DNA of 36,448 nucleotides from assembly GCA_029776155.1 (NCBI GenBank), contig JAKOTU010000087.1, positions 1-36,448 on the forward strand, read 5' to 3'. Within the stretch, counting starts at the first letter, position 1, and each line of letters opens with the position of its first letter. Shown one piece after another: positions 1 through 8,385 of the stretch. Under the pieces are notes generated by a model. It worked only from the letters and a program-made list of their open reading frames with translations, was not told the DNA's origin and did no database searches. The translations under genes and the position numbers were made by a program. This DNA comes from Bacillota bacterium (GTDB taxonomy: Bacteria; Bacillota; Limnochordia; Darwinibacteriales; Darwinibacteriaceae).

Positions 1-898
1 TGGAGAAATCCAAGCCGGCTAAGGCCAAGAGCAGACCTACATTCACGTAAGGCAGCGCGCTCTCGATGGAATAGCCGCCCTCCAGGACAACTATATCCGG
101 CGCCAGGAGCTGCGTGAGCTGGGCGTAACCCTGTGCGGAAAAGCCCATGTTCGTAATGGGATCGGAAAAATGATTGTCCTGACCCGCGGCGTTGATCACC
201 AAATCGGGCTGCCACTCCTCCAAAATGGGCAGCACCACCTCTTCCAGGGCCATAAGCATTCCCGCATCCCCCGTCCCAGGAGGCAGGGGAATGTTCACCG
301 TCTGCCCGTAAGCGGCAGGTCCCCCCCGCTCAGAGATGAAACCGGTTCCCGGATACAGGGTGCGCCCATCCTGGTGGAGGGAGATGTGTAAAACTCCCGG
401 ATCGTTGTAGAAGATGTCCTGGGTGCCATCCGCGTGGTGGGCATCCGTATCCACAATGGCGATGCGCACATCGGGGCCTAAGCGGTGACGCAGGTGATCC
501 ACCATAATGGCCTCGTTGTTCACCATGCAGAAGCCCCGGGCCCCATGCACAATGCGGTTGGCGTGGTGCCCCGGGGGCCGCAAGAGGGCAAAGGAGCGAT
601 CCACCTGGCCGTCCACCACCAGATCGGCCGCCACAATGGTCCCCCCTGCCGCGATGCGGTGCGATTCGGTAACGTTCCGCTCCAGGCTGGGCAGCACCAC
701 ATGGGTGCGCAGGATCTCCTGGGGGGAAGCCAGCCGCGGTCTGAACTCCCGAATGCCCGGGTGGTCAAAGAGCCCCTCCTCTTGGATCTGATCCCGGGTG
801 TAGAGCAGGCGCTCCTGCCGCTCGGGATGATCCGGGGTTATGCACCAATCGAAGGCGGGGAAGAACACCAGCCCCACCACCGGTTTCTGCTTGGACAT
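1..898 (-). CDS. Histone deacetylase/AcuC/AphA-family amidohydrolase (3' part cut by window edge)
   Basis: The arginase/deacetylase-fold zinc amidohydrolase family removes acetyl groups from acetylated lysines, polyamines or other amides. About 299 residues are visible from the ATG at 898. I see the paired active-site histidines in RPPGHHA (H111, H112), the metal-binding DTDAHHADGT (D152, H154) and a downstream AGQDNHFSDP segment that supplies the last metal Asp. The C-terminus lies beyond base 1; related proteins run to about 430 residues, so roughly a third is missing. The ribosome binding site AAGGGGGT lies inside the 3' end of the upstream hydantoinase-like gene, with 4 bases between the two genes, so they are almost certainly cotranscribed. 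The pairing suggests a shared small amide substrate rather than histones (inference). Confidence 0.9.
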   Translation of the reverse strand, partial: MSKQKPVVGLVFFPAFDWCITPDHPERQERLLYTRDQIQEEGLFDHPGIREFRPRLASPQEILRTHVVLPSLERNVTESHRIAAGGTIVAADLVVDGQVDRSFALLRPPGHHANRIVHGARGFCMVNNEAIMVDHLRHRLGPDVRIAIVDTDAHHADGTQDIFYNDPGVLHISLHQDGRTLYPGTGFISERGGPAAYGQTVNIPLPPGTGDAGMLMALEEVVLPILEEWQPDLVINAAGQDNHFSDPITNMGFSAQGYAQLTQLLAPDIVVLEGGYSIESALPYVNVGLLLALAGLDFS

Positions 899-902
899 GA
901 GC

Positions 903-2579
903 CTACCCCCTTACCCTGCGTACCCGCGGCCGGAGCTGAGCCCGGACCATGTGCCTCTGTCCCACGGTGCGGAAACCGCGGACCATCTGAAAACTCTCTT
1001 CTTCCACAATATAGATCCCTTGATCCTGCCCCCAACCCTGGGCCCCGGCCAGCTCCCGGAGCCGTTCTTCCGCCAGGGACCTGGCTTTGGCTAGATCAAA
1101 GAAGAGGGGGCGCGGGATGTCCTCCTGGCGGCCCAACTCGGGAATGGTCAACCGGGCTAGTTCCGTATCGGCATGCACCGTAAGACTTAAGGTAGGTGCG
1201 GCTGCCGCCGTACCGATGGCATTGGCCCCGGCGCTGAAGGGCAGCACTTCGTAGGGCAGGGCCAGGGATTGGGCCAGCTTGGGGATGAACACCGGCGCCG
1301 GCGCCCCCAGCCCCACCACAGCCTGGGGCCTCAGTTCCGGAGGATTCAGCACCTGCCCCACCGTATACAGGGGCATGTTCGCGAGCTCCTGGTACAAGCC
1401 CTCCACCGCGGCCTTGAGCTGGCGCACAAAGGCCTGTACAATCCTTTCCGCCAGTTCCCGCCAGGAGAGGCCCAGCTTTGCGCCGACCTCTTCCAGGGCC
1501 TCCACAGCCCCCTCGCGCCGGCCCACCGCGGCCAGCTCCAAGGCGCTCACCGCATCGGTGGGAGTGAGCTGCTTGCCCCCCAGGCAGACCGGAGTGCCGG
1601 CGCGCCGGGGGCCAACTGTAATCTCGCCCCCAGGCCCCAAGTGGAGTTCGCTGTCGCCCCCCAGGCCCAAGGAGCGGGTGAGCACCGCGGGAACTAAGGT
1701 GCGGTAGCCGCCAATTACCGCGCCCTCCCGCTCAAAGAGCACTTCCCCCTCTACTACCGCGGCCAGATCGGTGGTGGTGCCGCCAATATCCACAATGACG
1801 TAGTTCCGTTCTGGGCGGGAACTTAACGCCTGTGCCCCCATGGTGCTGGCCGCGGGACCCGAGAGAATGGTTTCCACGGGCCGCTGCCCGGACTCCTCCA
1901 GGGTCATGGTACCCCCATCCGCTTTCAGGATCAGGGCCTGTTGGGGAGGGATCCTCAAGTCTGTGAGCACCCGCTGCCACATCTGCACAAACTCCAGCTG
2001 CTGCTTAGCCACCCGGGCATTGAGAAAAGCGGTCATCATGCGCCGGGGGAAGTTGGCCCGCCCGGACAGGCGGTGACCAAGGCAGATGGTGCCCCGATAC
2101 CACTTTTCCAATTCCGCACCCACCTGCTGCTCGTGGCTGGGATTGCGCTGGGAAAACTTGCCCACAACTGCCACCGCTTCCCCTTCGCCAGTGCCGAGGA
2201 GGGTGCGCAGCCCGCGGAGTTCTGCAGGCTCCAAGGGCGCCACTTCCCGGCCCCGGTGATCGATGTACCCACTCAGCTCATGGACGGTGAAGGGCAGCCC
2301 CAAGCTGGCTAGATTTACCCCCGGCCCGGGGATGGCCACAACTTGGGTGGGCACCCCCTTCCCTTCCACAATGGCATTGGTGGACAGGGTAGTGGACAGC
2401 TGCAGCCGCACGGGCCCATCTTGGGGATACTGCCGCCAGACTTCTTCCAGAGCCCTTCTGGTACTGGCAAACAGATCCCCATGATCAGTGGGGACCTTAG
2501 CTAGGGCAACTACGCTGGAATCCTTAAGCAGAGCAGCATCGGTGTGAGTGCCGCCCACATCAATCCCGATGATGTACAT
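903..2579 (-). CDS. Hydantoinase/oxoprolinase (HyuA-like) family protein, short form
   Basis: Family members carry out ATP-dependent ring opening of hydantoins or 5-oxoproline, or carboxylate acetone-like substrates. At 558 residues it has the ASKHA-type phosphate loops: IGIDVGGTHTD at residues 4-14, a LSTTLSTNAIVEG segment at 61-73 (typical Hydant_A_N) and the second loop VDIGGTTTD at 263-271, then GLGGDS at 305-310. It is shorter than classical HyuA (about 680-700), lacking most of the C-terminal region, and no HyuB partner is visible. The start ATG is preceded by AGGAGG at good spacing. It sits 13 bases after the secreted-protein gene and 4 bases before the deacetylase-like gene, so it belongs to one minus-strand operon. 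The substrate cannot be read from the sequence. Confidence 0.88.
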   Translation of the reverse strand: MYIIGIDVGGTHTDAALLKDSSVVALAKVPTDHGDLFASTRRALEEVWRQYPQDGPVRLQLSTTLSTNAIVEGKGVPTQVVAIPGPGVNLASLGLPFTVHELSGYIDHRGREVAPLEPAELRGLRTLLGTGEGEAVAVVGKFSQRNPSHEQQVGAELEKWYRGTICLGHRLSGRANFPRRMMTAFLNARVAKQQLEFVQMWQRVLTDLRIPPQQALILKADGGTMTLEESGQRPVETILSGPAASTMGAQALSSRPERNYVIVDIGGTTTDLAAVVEGEVLFEREGAVIGGYRTLVPAVLTRSLGLGGDSELHLGPGGEITVGPRRAGTPVCLGGKQLTPTDAVSALELAAVGRREGAVEALEEVGAKLGLSWRELAERIVQAFVRQLKAAVEGLYQELANMPLYTVGQVLNPPELRPQAVVGLGAPAPVFIPKLAQSLALPYEVLPFSAGANAIGTAAAAPTLSLTVHADTELARLTIPELGRQEDIPRPLFFDLAKARSLAEERLRELAGAQGWGQDQGIYIVEEESFQMVRGFRTVGQRHMVRAQLRPRVRRVRG

Positions 2580-2592
2580 GGCCGCCCTCCTC

Positions 2593-3261
2593 TCACTGGG
2601 AACCCACCGAGCTTACCGCCTCCAGGCTGGAGACGATCTGATACGTCCCTCCCTCCAGCTGGAGCACAAACTCGCGCTTGATCAGCCCCACGTTTTTGGC
2701 GTAATACTCGTAGTGCACACTATCCGCAGCGCGGCTGCGGCTTTTCACCACCACCACGTCGTAGAACGTGCCCAGGGGCACTTCCACAACCTGCTTCACC
2801 GCCACAATCTCCCGCTGAAACTGGTCATCACTCCAAGTATTCCCAATTTCCAGGGGACCCTTAAGCAGAATCAGCTTTAGGGAGCGGCCGAGCTCCCGCC
2901 CCTGGCGCGCCTCTTTCCCTAAAAGGCTCTGCTCGGCATAGAACTCTTCTTCGGCGTAGATCACCGCAAGCTCCTGGGGACTCCTTTCCACCACCTGAGC
3001 CAAGTTGGTGCCGCTGAGGTCCTCCATCTGCAGCAGATCCCCCGAGGCAAAGGTGATCCTGCGGCGGAACGACGCATATTCCATCCCTGAGCCTTGAAAA
3101 TGAAAGGTGGTGCCCACCAAAGGCGGCAGGTAGGCCCGCAGATCTTCTTGGGGCGCGGGGTCAGGATCTTCTCCGCCTGCTAAACAGAGGCGCAGGAGCA
3201 CCAGCGCGCTAAGCAGCAGGATCAGGCCGAGGAGACCTGCCCGCCAGTACCTTCTCATCAT
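2593..3261 (-). CDS. Secreted or membrane-anchored protein of unknown function
   Basis: A 222-residue protein with a basic N-terminus (MMRRYWR) and a hydrophobic segment at about residues 8-28, i.e. a signal peptide or anchor; there is a Cys at the end of that segment but the preceding LRL does not make a standard lipobox. The mature part is a beta-rich domain with alternating hydrophobic strands, including TTFHFQGSG and GTFYDVVVVKSRS, and ends with YYAKNVGLIKREF. That ending resembles the pattern in exported proteins of the DUF3108-like or extracellular sensor type (weak impression, not a firm family call). It lies 9 bases after the MATE gene and 13 bases before the hydantoinase-like gene. 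Confidence 0.75.
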   Translation of the reverse strand: MMRRYWRAGLLGLILLLSALVLLRLCLAGGEDPDPAPQEDLRAYLPPLVGTTFHFQGSGMEYASFRRRITFASGDLLQMEDLSGTNLAQVVERSPQELAVIYAEEEFYAEQSLLGKEARQGRELGRSLKLILLKGPLEIGNTWSDDQFQREIVAVKQVVEVPLGTFYDVVVVKSRSRAADSVHYEYYAKNVGLIKREFVLQLEGGTYQIVSSLEAVSSVGSQ

Positions 3262-3270
3262 GATCCCGCC

Positions 3271-4740
3271 TCACTTCACCCGCACTTTCTTCCACTTACC
3301 CGAACGGTAGCGGAGCAGAATCAACCCGGAGCGGAGCAGCTGATCGGCAACCAGGGCAATCCAGGCGCCATCCAACCCCCAGCCCAAGCGGCTCACGGCT
3401 AGAATCGCCAGGGACGGCCGGACTAAGAGCACAGTGAGGAAGGTCACCACTGCCGTGGCCCTGGTGTCCCCGGCCCCCCGCAGGGCACCAGCCAGGATAA
3501 ACTGGGAAGACTGGGCCGGCTGTACCAAGGCCACCATCTTGAGAATACGCCCGCCTTGGGTGATCATCTCCGGTTCGTTGGTGTACAGGCTGACAATCTG
3601 CTCTCCGAACAAGAAGAAGGTTATCCCCAAAACGACGGATACAATCAGCCCCAACCGCCGGGTATGGTTGCTGTAGCTTTGGGCCATGTCGGGCCGTTTT
3701 TTGCCCAGGCTCTGCCCCACCAAGGAAGTTGCGGACACCGCGAAGGCTTGTCCGGTCATAAAGGAGAGGGCTTGGATGTTCATACCCACTTGGTGGGTGG
3801 CGTAAGCCAAGGTCCCCAAGGAGGCCACGGTGCGCACGTAGATGATCGCGCCGGCCCGCATGGCCAGCTGCTCAAACATGGAGGGTATCCCGATGTTGAA
3901 AATGTTGTACAGGTGCTGCCACTGGGGTCTAAACCCGTCGCGCAACCTCAAGTGCAGATAATGATCGCCCCGCAGCACCACAATGAGGGCCATGACAAAG
4001 GCCGCCACCTGACCGATGGAGGTAGCCAAAGAGGCGCCGGCCACTTCCAGGCGGGGGAAACCCCAGTGCCCGTGGATGAGCAGGTAGTTGAAGAGCACAT
4101 TCACCACATTGGCCACCACGTTGTAGATCATGGCCACCCGGGTATGTCCCACTCCCCGCAGGGCCGCGGTAATGGTCGCGGTCAGGGCAAAAATGGGCAG
4201 GGTCAGCATCTGAATACGCAGATACACGGTGCCGCCGGCCAAGGTTTCCGCTTCCGCAGCCCCCATAAAGGCGATGAGCCGCTCAGCGAGGATATAACCC
4301 GCGGCTCCGCAGAGTACCGAAAGGATCAGGTTCACCAACAGGGCTTGCCGCAGGATCTCGTTGGCCTTCTCCGGTTGGCCCGCCCCCCGATAGCGGGCCA
4401 CCATGGCCGTGGCCCCCACGTTCATGGCCACGAACAGGATCATGGACAAAAAGCGAGGCTGTACGCTCAGCCCCACCGAGGTTATGGCCCAGGGGCCCAG
4501 GCCCCCCACCATCATCAGATCCACCATGGACGTTAACTGGGTCAAAGTCAGTTCCACCAGGGAAGGCCAGGCAATGCGCACAATGTCGGAATACAGCATC
4601 CTAGAAGTGATGCCCTCGGGGAGCTCTTGGCTCACCCGTTCCACCTGCACATCATCTGTTCCCGCTTCCACCAAGTCCAGGGCCCGGGGGCCCCGTTGGT
4701 CTAGCTCCACATCTGCTTTAACACTTTCACTTTTTGCCAT
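3271..4740 (-). CDS. MATE family efflux transporter
   Basis: Multidrug and toxin extrusion transporters export organic cations or metabolites in exchange for Na+ or H+ at the cytoplasmic membrane. The 489-residue protein has about 12 hydrophobic segments in two MatE repeats, with family signatures such as PSLVELTLTQLTSMVDLMMVG near residues 55-75, MVARYRGAGQPEKA, the repeat-two GIPSMFEQLAMRAG and SLVGQSLGKKRP. An unusual hydrophilic tail of about 45 residues precedes the first membrane helix; an internal start after it is possible, but AAAGGA upstream of the ATG at 4740 supports the longer form. It is the first gene of the minus-strand operon leading to the deacetylase-like gene. Confidence 0.93.
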   Translation of the reverse strand: MAKSESVKADVELDQRGPRALDLVEAGTDDVQVERVSQELPEGITSRMLYSDIVRIAWPSLVELTLTQLTSMVDLMMVGGLGPWAITSVGLSVQPRFLSMILFVAMNVGATAMVARYRGAGQPEKANEILRQALLVNLILSVLCGAAGYILAERLIAFMGAAEAETLAGGTVYLRIQMLTLPIFALTATITAALRGVGHTRVAMIYNVVANVVNVLFNYLLIHGHWGFPRLEVAGASLATSIGQVAAFVMALIVVLRGDHYLHLRLRDGFRPQWQHLYNIFNIGIPSMFEQLAMRAGAIIYVRTVASLGTLAYATHQVGMNIQALSFMTGQAFAVSATSLVGQSLGKKRPDMAQSYSNHTRRLGLIVSVVLGITFFLFGEQIVSLYTNEPEMITQGGRILKMVALVQPAQSSQFILAGALRGAGDTRATAVVTFLTVLLVRPSLAILAVSRLGWGLDGAWIALVADQLLRSGLILLRYRSGKWKKVRVK

Positions 4741-4830
4741 TCCATCCAGTTCCTTTACTTGTCATCTTCTGGGAGCCTGTCCCTTCTACTTTTTACTTCC
4801 CCACACGCAGCCCATCTCCTGCCTGCAAAC

Positions 4831-4868
4831 TAAAAACCAGCAGCAACCCGAAGGTTAATGCTGGTTTT
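4831..4868 (-). terminator. Intrinsic terminator of the small lipoprotein gene
   Basis: Perfect 10-base arms (4833-4842 and 4859-4868, AAAACCAGCA/TGCTGGTTTT) with an inner AACC-TTCG-GGTT hairpin carrying a stable UUCG-type loop, followed by TTTTTA on the minus strand. It lies 8 bases after the lipoprotein stop and separates that gene from the MATE operon. Confidence 0.88.
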
Positions 4869-4875
4869 CACAAGG

Positions 4876-5256
4876 TCAGCGACCGTGGGCGGTGAAATAC
4901 ACACCGCTGCGGGGACCGATCCAGCTGTGCTGAACTTTCAGCTCCAGCCGTCCGTAGGGCACTCCGTAGATATAGAAGTAGCCGTCCCGGTCGGTGCGGA
5001 CACTGATGCCCAGCCCCGTCACGGTGACCACGGCGTTGGACAGAGGCTGATAGCGTCCCCCGCGGTAGGGCTTGCTGTCCAAGCGGATGTGTTCCGTCCG
5101 CGGATCGTAAGAAAGGTACCCCCAGGTTTCCCCGTCGTAGCGGGGCCTCTGCTCCACCACAATGGGAATATCCGCCCGAAAGAGGATGCGGGCATCGCAG
5201 CCGGCCAACAGTGCTGCCGCCAAGACCAGGGCTACCAGCAGTCCTTTTTTCCTCAT
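4876..5256 (-). CDS. Small lipoprotein with a carboxypeptidase-regulatory-like (Ig/transthyretin-type) domain
   Basis: 126 residues from the ATG at 5256, chosen because GGGGGAGG precedes it and the protein then starts with a textbook lipoprotein signal, MRKKGLLVALVLAAALLAGC (lipid-anchored Cys20). A longer frame upstream to 5385 lacks a signal peptide and overlaps the LacI-type gene, so I rejected it. The mature part has the pattern NAVVTVTGLGISVRTDRDGYFY followed by YGRLELKV, which resembles CarboxypepD_reg domains used as small beta-sandwich modules on exported proteins. The subtilase at 9335 carries a similar module after its own lipobox. Function unknown; probably a surface protein. Confidence 0.82.
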   Translation of the reverse strand: MRKKGLLVALVLAAALLAGCDARILFRADIPIVVEQRPRYDGETWGYLSYDPRTEHIRLDSKPYRGGRYQPLSNAVVTVTGLGISVRTDRDGYFYIYGVPYGRLELKVQHSWIGPRSGVYFTAHGR

Positions 5257-5350
5257 CGTCCTCCCCCTTTCCCAATTCCCTGCACCGCATAATATACCAT
5301 TCGTCCCAAGTGGTGCCATTGCGTCCGGAGCTGTCTGTTCGCCTGTTCTT

Positions 5351-6412
5351 CTAGCAGGGTGCCGGCCCCACCGTGCTCTGGGCATTCACGATGCGCACAG
5401 GCAGAATCCGCTGGACCGTCTCCTTCTCCCCAGCAATCAACCCCAAAAGGACCCTAGCCACTTCCCGCCCCAAAAGATACACGGGCTGCTGCACTGTGGT
5501 GAGGGGCGGCCAGAGGAAATTCCCCACCTCGATGCCGTCAAAGCCGAGCACAGATACTTCTTGGGGGACGCCAAGGCCCGCCTCATGCAGAGCCTGAATG
5601 GCCCCGATGGCCATCAGATCGTTACTGGCCATTATGGCGGTCACCTCTCCCCCTTCAATTTGATCCAAGTGGCGCACCACTGCCTGATACCCGCCCTGGC
5701 GGGTGAAATCCCCGGGCCAAACCAGATTCCAATCCAGTTCCAGGCCCAGCGCAGCCAACCCATCTTGGTAACCGAGAAACCTCTTTTCTGTGGAAACAAG
5801 ACCCTCTTCCCCCAAGATCACCGCGATGCGCCTGTGCCCGAGGGCGCCCAAGGCCTGCACCCCTTGGCAGATCCCCCCTCTATTATCACCATCCACCCAG
5901 GAAACATCCGGGTCCACCGTACTGCCCAAAAAGACAAAGGGCACATTAGATTCCTTAAGCAGAGCAATGCGCTCATCTTCCAGACGGGGTTCAGTAAGGA
6001 TGATCCCATCTACCCGGCGATGGGCCACCAGCTCTTCGATGGTCTCGGTGAGGCCCTGCTGGCGCGCTTGGGGAATGAGCAGGCTGAATCCCTGCTCAAA
6101 CAGGGTCTCGCTCACCCCCTGCAGATACTCCAGGAAAAAGGGATCGGCAATGGTCCGGGGCGCGGAGGGAAAGAGCAGCCCGATGGTCTTGGTGCGCCGC
6201 CGGGCCAGGTTGCTGGCCACCGCATGGGGACGGTAATTAAAGCGCTCAGCCATTTCCAAAATGAGCTCCCTAGTTTCCGGCTTGACCCGCGGGTCCCCAG
6301 CTAAAGCCCTGGAGACAGTGGCTTTAGAATAGCCGCACTCCTTGGCCAGCTCGGCCATGGTAATGGAACCCTTGAACTTGCTGTTCTTCCCAGGTCTGTT
6401 TGGGTACGCCAT
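5351..6412 (-). CDS. LacI/GalR family transcriptional regulator
   Basis: A 353-residue sugar-responsive repressor or activator. The N-terminal helix-turn-helix spans about residues 17-40 (ITMAELAKECGYSKATVSRAL), the hinge follows at NYRPHAVASNLARRRT (59-73), and the periplasmic-binding-protein-like effector domain runs from TKTIGLLFP to the end with SNDLMAIGAIQAL and VSVLGFDGIEVG motifs. The first 15 residues are a basic, non-conserved extension. GGAGG sits 8 bases before the ATG. It is transcribed away from the PRX-like gene and ends about 95 bases upstream of the lipoprotein gene. Its target is not obvious: no sugar gene adjoins it, although a sugar operon lies at 26010-28998. Confidence 0.93.
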   Translation of the reverse strand: MAYPNRPGKNSKFKGSITMAELAKECGYSKATVSRALAGDPRVKPETRELILEMAERFNYRPHAVASNLARRRTKTIGLLFPSAPRTIADPFFLEYLQGVSETLFEQGFSLLIPQARQQGLTETIEELVAHRRVDGIILTEPRLEDERIALLKESNVPFVFLGSTVDPDVSWVDGDNRGGICQGVQALGALGHRRIAVILGEEGLVSTEKRFLGYQDGLAALGLELDWNLVWPGDFTRQGGYQAVVRHLDQIEGGEVTAIMASNDLMAIGAIQALHEAGLGVPQEVSVLGFDGIEVGNFLWPPLTTVQQPVYLLGREVARVLLGLIAGEKETVQRILPVRIVNAQSTVGPAPC

Positions 6413-6529
6413 GTGCAGTTCCTCCTACCAGTGGTCCTGAAAAGAGTATTCTTGAAAGGGGGCCCAGTTCCTGTTCAGCAGGAGATTTGACTGCGATGTG
6501 GAACCTTAAGGTCCAAGGAGGTTGATAGC

Positions 6530-7108
6530 ATGGCATATACTCTGCCTTTAGGGAGCAAAGCTCCCGATTTCAAGCTGCTGGGCACCGATGGGAAATATTA
6601 CAGCCTGGCCGACTTTACCAGCGATTATCTGGTGATCTTCTTCACCTGCAACCACTGCCCCTATGTCAAGAACTCCAATGAGGTGACCCGCAAGACCGTG
6701 GAAAAATACCAGAAACACGGCGTCACTTTCGTTGGAATCAACTCCAACAGCGCCAATACCTACGAAGAGGATTCCTACGAGAACATGGTCAAGGTGATGG
6801 AAGAAAACCGCTTCCCCTGGTATTACCTGCACGATGCCACCCAAGAGGTAGCCAAGGCCTACGGCGCTCTGCGCACGCCCCACTTCTACGTCTTCGATCA
6901 GGAGCGCAAGTTGGTGTACACCGGCCGGGCCGTGGATAACCCCAGGCAGCCGGAGAAGATTACCGTAAATGATCTGGAAAACGCCTTGGACGAACTCATC
7001 GCGGGCAAGCCCATCACCACTCCCCTGACCAACCCCATCGGGTGCAACATCAAGTGGGACGGCAAAGATCCCAAGTGGATGCCCCCGGAGGCCTGCGACC
7101 TGGTATAG
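6530..7108 (+). CDS. Thioredoxin-fold, peroxiredoxin-like protein (PRX_like1 type)
   Basis: 192 residues of an AhpC/TSA or redoxin fold, probably a cytoplasmic thiol peroxidase or disulfide reductase. The N-terminal [15 protein letters not shown] is the usual peroxiredoxin entry; the active-site segment [11 protein letters not shown] holds C40 and C43, a CxxC pair followed by PYVK as in the PRX_like1 group. Another conserved piece is APDFKL through [13 protein letters not shown], with the cis-Pro at TPH. No signal peptide. AAGGAGG lies 8 bases before the ATG. It is monocistronic, bounded by a strong bidirectional terminator. Confidence 0.9.
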   Translation: MAYTLPLGSKAPDFKLLGTDGKYYSLADFTSDYLVIFFTCNHCPYVKNSNEVTRKTVEKYQKHGVTFVGINSNSANTYEEDSYENMVKVMEENRFPWYYLHDATQEVAKAYGALRTPHFYVFDQERKLVYTGRAVDNPRQPEKITVNDLENALDELIAGKPITTPLTNPIGCNIKWDGKDPKWMPPEACDLV

Positions 7109-7112
7109 CTGA

Positions 7113-7150
7113 AAAACGGACTGTGCGCCCTGGGGCTCACAGTCCGTTTT
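7113..7150. terminator. Bidirectional intrinsic terminator
   Basis: Perfect 13-base arms (7113-7125 AAAACGGACTGTG and 7138-7150) around a 12-base loop, with T runs on both strands. It serves the PRX-like gene (plus) and the convergent DUF362 gene (minus). Confidence 0.88.
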
Positions 7151-7174
7151 CGCGCCCCACGCGAAGCGGACAAA

Positions 7175-8263
7175 CTAGACCATGTGTGCGTAGAGAAAAT
7201 CTAAGATCGCTTTGGCGCTGGGCGGGCAGCCGGGGACGTAGGCATCAAAACCCCGGGTGCAGCTGCCGATCCCCAAGCCCTGCCCCTGCTGGCCTTTGTA
7301 GCCCTGCCCGATGGAAAGGGGCTGGGGTACCCGAGCCAAAAGTCCCCGCTCATCCAGGCGGGCTAGGGCATGGATCAGGCTGCCAAAACAGGCAGAACAG
7401 GCCTGGTTCTCCTCAACTAAGCGGGCCAGCCGCGCCACAGCCCGGGTGGGCGCGAGGCGCTCCGTGCTGCGGGCTTCCCGCACCACCACTACCTCGGCAG
7501 GGTCAGAGTACAGCCGGCCCACACCGAGCTCTGCGGCCAAGGGCAGATAGCCGATTTCCTCTGGCCCATAGCCCAGCAAGTGGGCCACGTAGGAATCGAT
7601 CAGAACTGGGTCAGTGCCCACCAAAATGCGGTCCATCTGCACCGGGTTGCCCCCCTCTTCAAAGTCCAAATCACCCATGAGCCCATCTACGATCACCAGA
7701 TCGGTCTTGATGGCCTTGTTGAGGTAAGCAATGGGTTTGTGCAGTCCCAAGCTGTGGAAGCGGCGCTTTTCCTGGTTGGGAATACAACCCTTCAGGTTCT
7801 TTAAGGCGCAGGTAATCCTGGTCTGGCAGTGGCCTTTGAGCACCGGAAGGTTGATCAGGTAGTCTACCCGGTTCAGTTCATTGCACACCTTCAACTCCAG
7901 ATCCCCTACCCGGCGCACATGAAACCCGTCTTTTTGCAGATCCACCAGTTCTACCTGGTACCTCTGGGCCAGGTCCGTATACCCACATACTTGAAAAGCC
8001 CGCTGGGTGCTGTCGCCAATCCAGGAGCCTTCCAGGATCACAATGTCTGTGTGTCCGTGGTCCTGTAAGTACTGGATGATCCCTTCCACCAGTTCAGGAG
8101 AGGTGGTGGCCCCTTCTGTAGAGGGCTTGGCCACAACCAAGTTGGGTTTGAGCCCGATGCGGGATCCTGGGGGAATGACCGCGGCAGTGTTTAAGTGCTC
8201 CAAAAGCTCCTTCACCATCTCGGCGGGTTTCTGCCCGTAACTGACGAAAATGCGGTTTTCCAT
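7175..8263 (-). CDS. DUF362 domain-containing protein
   Basis: A 362-residue member of the DUF362 family, often annotated as iron-sulfur or ferredoxin-associated proteins of anaerobes; biochemical role unknown. Conserved features are the N-terminal RIGLKPNLV, the central LINLPVLKGHCQTRITCALKNLKGC and the following VDGLMGDLDFEEGG plus VGTDPVLIDSYVAHLLGY. The C-terminal part contains scattered cysteines (CSACFGS and a CTRG/GCPPS pair) that could bind a cluster, but no canonical 2x[4Fe-4S] ferredoxin motif is present. GGGAGGGAG precedes the ATG by 8 bases. Single gene, divergent from the hydrolase at 8386. Confidence 0.9.
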   Translation of the reverse strand: MENRIFVSYGQKPAEMVKELLEHLNTAAVIPPGSRIGLKPNLVVAKPSTEGATTSPELVEGIIQYLQDHGHTDIVILEGSWIGDSTQRAFQVCGYTDLAQRYQVELVDLQKDGFHVRRVGDLELKVCNELNRVDYLINLPVLKGHCQTRITCALKNLKGCIPNQEKRRFHSLGLHKPIAYLNKAIKTDLVIVDGLMGDLDFEEGGNPVQMDRILVGTDPVLIDSYVAHLLGYGPEEIGYLPLAAELGVGRLYSDPAEVVVVREARSTERLAPTRAVARLARLVEENQACSACFGSLIHALARLDERGLLARVPQPLSIGQGYKGQQGQGLGIGSCTRGFDAYVPGCPPSAKAILDFLYAHMV

Positions 8264-8385
8264 AGTGTTCGCTCCCTCCCCGTTTGGCCTTTATTCCACC
8301 CGCCCACTGGAAAACCCTCCCCTGGTGTGGAGCAGGACTCTGCCAGTTGGCATGGAAAAATGATCAAGAACAGCGAACAGGGGGG

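Noticed and set aside
3556..4536. 326-codon plus-strand frame
   Set aside because: Lies antisense within the MATE gene; His/Gly/Gln-rich composition typical of a shadow frame and no ribosome site.
5256..5385. Extended start of the small lipoprotein
   Set aside because: The extension overlaps the LacI-type gene, lacks a signal peptide and has no ribosome site, whereas the ATG at 5256 has both signal and site.
5162..6304. 380-codon plus-strand frame
   Set aside because: Antisense to the LacI-type regulator, low-complexity composition and no family resemblance.
6503..6512. ACCTTAAGGT palindrome before the PRX-like gene as an operator
   Set aside because: Short, single copy and close to the ribosome site; it could occur by chance. 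A TCCTG-N5-CAGGA repeat at 6469-6483 is equally weak.
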